DNA of 64,000 nucleotides from an uncultured Prevotellaceae bacterium (GTDB taxonomy: Bacteria > Bacteroidota > Bacteroidia > Bacteroidales > Muribaculaceae). The DNA lies in contig ONEL01000001.1 in the NCBI GenBank assembly GCA_900316835.1, positions 1 to 64,000 of the forward strand, read 5' to 3'. A program made the position numbers and the translations under genes. Positions 62,706-64,000 of the stretch are shown piece by piece. Position 1 is the first letter of the stretch. Each line of letters begins with the position of its first letter. The notes under the pieces are model-generated. The model was given only the letters and a program-made list of their open reading frames with translations, made no database searches and had not been told where the DNA came from.

Positions 62706-64000
62706 ATGTTCATCGTCAACAACATTGCTAAATGGTGGAGGAGAAGATTCTTTTCCATACGATTGTTGTTGCTCTTTTGCTTGTCGATGACCATGGGAAT
62801 GAGCTTTGCGCAACAGCAGCATCAAGCTGTAGCGGCAAGGAATGGTGCGACCACTCAGCATCTCAGGCGCATTACTCCCATGATTCCCGACGCTAACCGC
62901 TTTGACCCGGGAAAAGTGTTTCTAGAGAATGCCGATGTGTTGTTCGCTAACGAGCAACGCAGCACCGAGTATCGTGTCTTAAGGGGTAATGTTCGTTTCC
63001 GTAGGGGGAACATGACTTTAGCTTGCGATAGTGCTTATTTCTACGAGGCGTCGGGGTCGCTCGACGCTTTTGGGCATGTGGTAATGAATCAGGCCGACAC
63101 TATGCATGTGTATTGCGATCGCATGCACTACTATGGTGATGTGGAGGTGGCTAAATTGCGGCGAAATGTTAGGGTCGTAAATCGCTCAATGACGGTGACA
63201 ACCGATAGTCTTGACTATGACATGTTCAACAATGTGGCACGATATTTCAATGGCGGTACTGTTGTTGATAAATCAGGAACTACTATCTCGTCGACGGTCG
63301 CTAGATATGAATATGACACTAAAAAAGTGCAATTCACCTCTAATGTGCGATTAAAAAATAGCAAGATGCGCATGAAAACCGATGTCCTTGACTATGACAT
63401 GCGCACACACATCGCTACCATCGAAGATGAAACCGAGATTTACTCTATTGCCGACGGGCACACGATTACTACAACTAGTGGATGGTATAACCTCTCAACC
63501 GAGGAAGGTACTCTCTATGACAGGTCAATCATCACTGCCAAGGATGGACAAACCATTGTGGGAGATGTGGTTTACTATGACCGCAAGAACGACCGAGGTC
63601 AGGCTGAAGGTAATGTGGTGATGACCGACAATAAAACTCAGCGGGTGCTGAAAGGTGACATGATGGACTATGACCGTCGCACTGGAGAGGGTATAGCACG
63701 TGGGCATGTAATTCTCACCGACATGAAAAATAAAGTGATTCTTGAAGGTGAGGTAGGATATCACAATGAGAAGACTAAAGAGTCGTTTGTTACTGAAAAT
63801 GCACTGGCACGTGAGTTCTCACAAAAAGATACCATCTATATTCATGCCGATACCTTGCGCACTATCACTGTTGATAATGACGTGAGAATTCTTATTGCTA
63901 ACAAGTATGTACGTTTTTATCGGAAGGACATTCAGGGAGTGTGTGATTCGGCGGCTGTTAGTGAGGGAGATTCAATACTTAACATGTATCGTCATGCTAT
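62706..64000 (+). CDS. OstA-like protein (LptA/LptD N-terminal fold), cut by window edge
   Basis: 432 codons, running off the right edge. N-terminal basic segment and signal-like helix (RLLLLFCLSMTMGMSFAQ), then repeated OstA strands: EYRVLRGNVRFRRGNMTLACD, YEYDTKKVQFTSNVRLKN, VYYDRKNDRGQAEGNVVMTD. This is the jellyroll of LPS-transport proteins. In Bacteroidetes a long OstA-like protein of this kind is usually next to SurA-like genes. It would be distinct from the LptD-like barrel at 21114. Confidence 0.88.
   Translation, partial: MFIVNNIAKWWRRRFFSIRLLLLFCLSMTMGMSFAQQQHQAVAARNGATTQHLRRITPMIPDANRFDPGKVFLENADVLFANEQRSTEYRVLRGNVRFRRGNMTLACDSAYFYEASGSLDAFGHVVMNQADTMHVYCDRMHYYGDVEVAKLRRNVRVVNRSMTVTTDSLDYDMFNNVARYFNGGTVVDKSGTTISSTVARYEYDTKKVQFTSNVRLKNSKMRMKTDVLDYDMRTHIATIEDETEIYSIADGHTITTTSGWYNLSTEEGTLYDRSIITAKDGQTIVGDVVYYDRKNDRGQAEGNVVMTDNKTQRVLKGDMMDYDRRTGEGIARGHVILTDMKNKVILEGEVGYHNEKTKESFVTENALAREFSQKDTIYIHADTLRTITVDNDVRILIANKYVRFYRKDIQGVCDSAAVSEGDSILNMYRHA

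Noticed and set aside
1..64000. tRNA, rRNA, CRISPR arrays, complete insertion sequences, integrases
   Set aside because: Read for on both strands and not found. Short degenerate repeats other than those listed could have escaped reading by eye.

Overview
The window looks like a chromosome segment of a Bacteroidales bacterium, most likely of the Muribaculaceae/Prevotella-like gut lineages (inference; I could not run a taxonomic search). The signs are the Bacteroidetes-type promoters (TTG about 19 bp upstream of TAnnTTTGC), the Na+-pumping methylmalonyl-CoA decarboxylase cluster of succinate/propionate fermenters, PPDK, DUF4252, DUF3244 and FISUMP families, C-terminal tails resembling type IX secretion signals, and paired rhomboids. 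I see no rRNA, tRNA, CRISPR array or complete insertion sequence.

Layout. 1-1442: 5' part of a CocE-type hydrolase divergent from an AraC regulator, apparently more GC-rich than the rest. 1516-6693: PPDK, a TPR protein behind a sigma-54-like promoter, and HU. 6961-10068: two overlapping rhomboid proteases and an endonuclease/exonuclease/phosphatase protein, with a 239-bp repeat element inserted between the second and third genes. 10103-16816: M3 peptidase, DUF4252 protein, DUF3298-type lipoprotein, rsmG, an MBL-fold hydrolase, a small secreted protein and ilvE. 16888-20823: HD-domain protein, a frameshifted TPR/HTH regulator, a frameshifted DUF3244 gene and a secreted protein. 21114-23846: LptD-like protein, followed by a probable small RNA. 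28009-24126 (minus): dCMP deaminase, S41 protease, 5-formyl-THF cyclo-ligase, a RIC-like protein and a LuxR regulator. 28172-35387: exported protein, LysE exporter, CBM9-like protein, prs, and a three-gene operon whose stop and start codons overlap (exported protein, patatin, GH13).

35537-41577 is accessory: a membrane protein whose 3' end is a copied piece of the oadB 3' end read out of frame, a UDG-like protein, a zinc-finger gene with an internal stop, an antitoxin-like/zeta-toxin/Ser-Thr kinase operon, and a small regulator-like gene. 46457-41642 (minus) is the methylmalonyl-CoA epimerase/decarboxylase operon. 46671-50160 holds an exported protein, a FISUMP lipoprotein, a DinJ/YafQ-like toxin-antitoxin pair with one nonsense codon in each gene, and the second copy of the 239-bp element. 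50371-64000 is core protein quality control and envelope biogenesis: dnaK, DUF805, tig, clpP, clpX, recQ, two parvulin-type isomerases and the start of an OstA-like protein.

The most noteworthy observations are: (i) the 239-bp element, with 17-bp inverted ends, a perfect 9-bp target duplication at one copy, and a conserved set of GAA-loop hairpins with an alternative long-range pairing; (ii) the oadB tail captured by an unrelated gene; (iii) sigma-54-type promoters before dnaK and the TPR gene sharing an upstream TGTCAGT; (iv) a candidate sRNA at about 23970-24100; (v) an antitoxin/zeta/kinase operon; and (vi) five small genes broken by single lesions, which could be real decay or assembly error.
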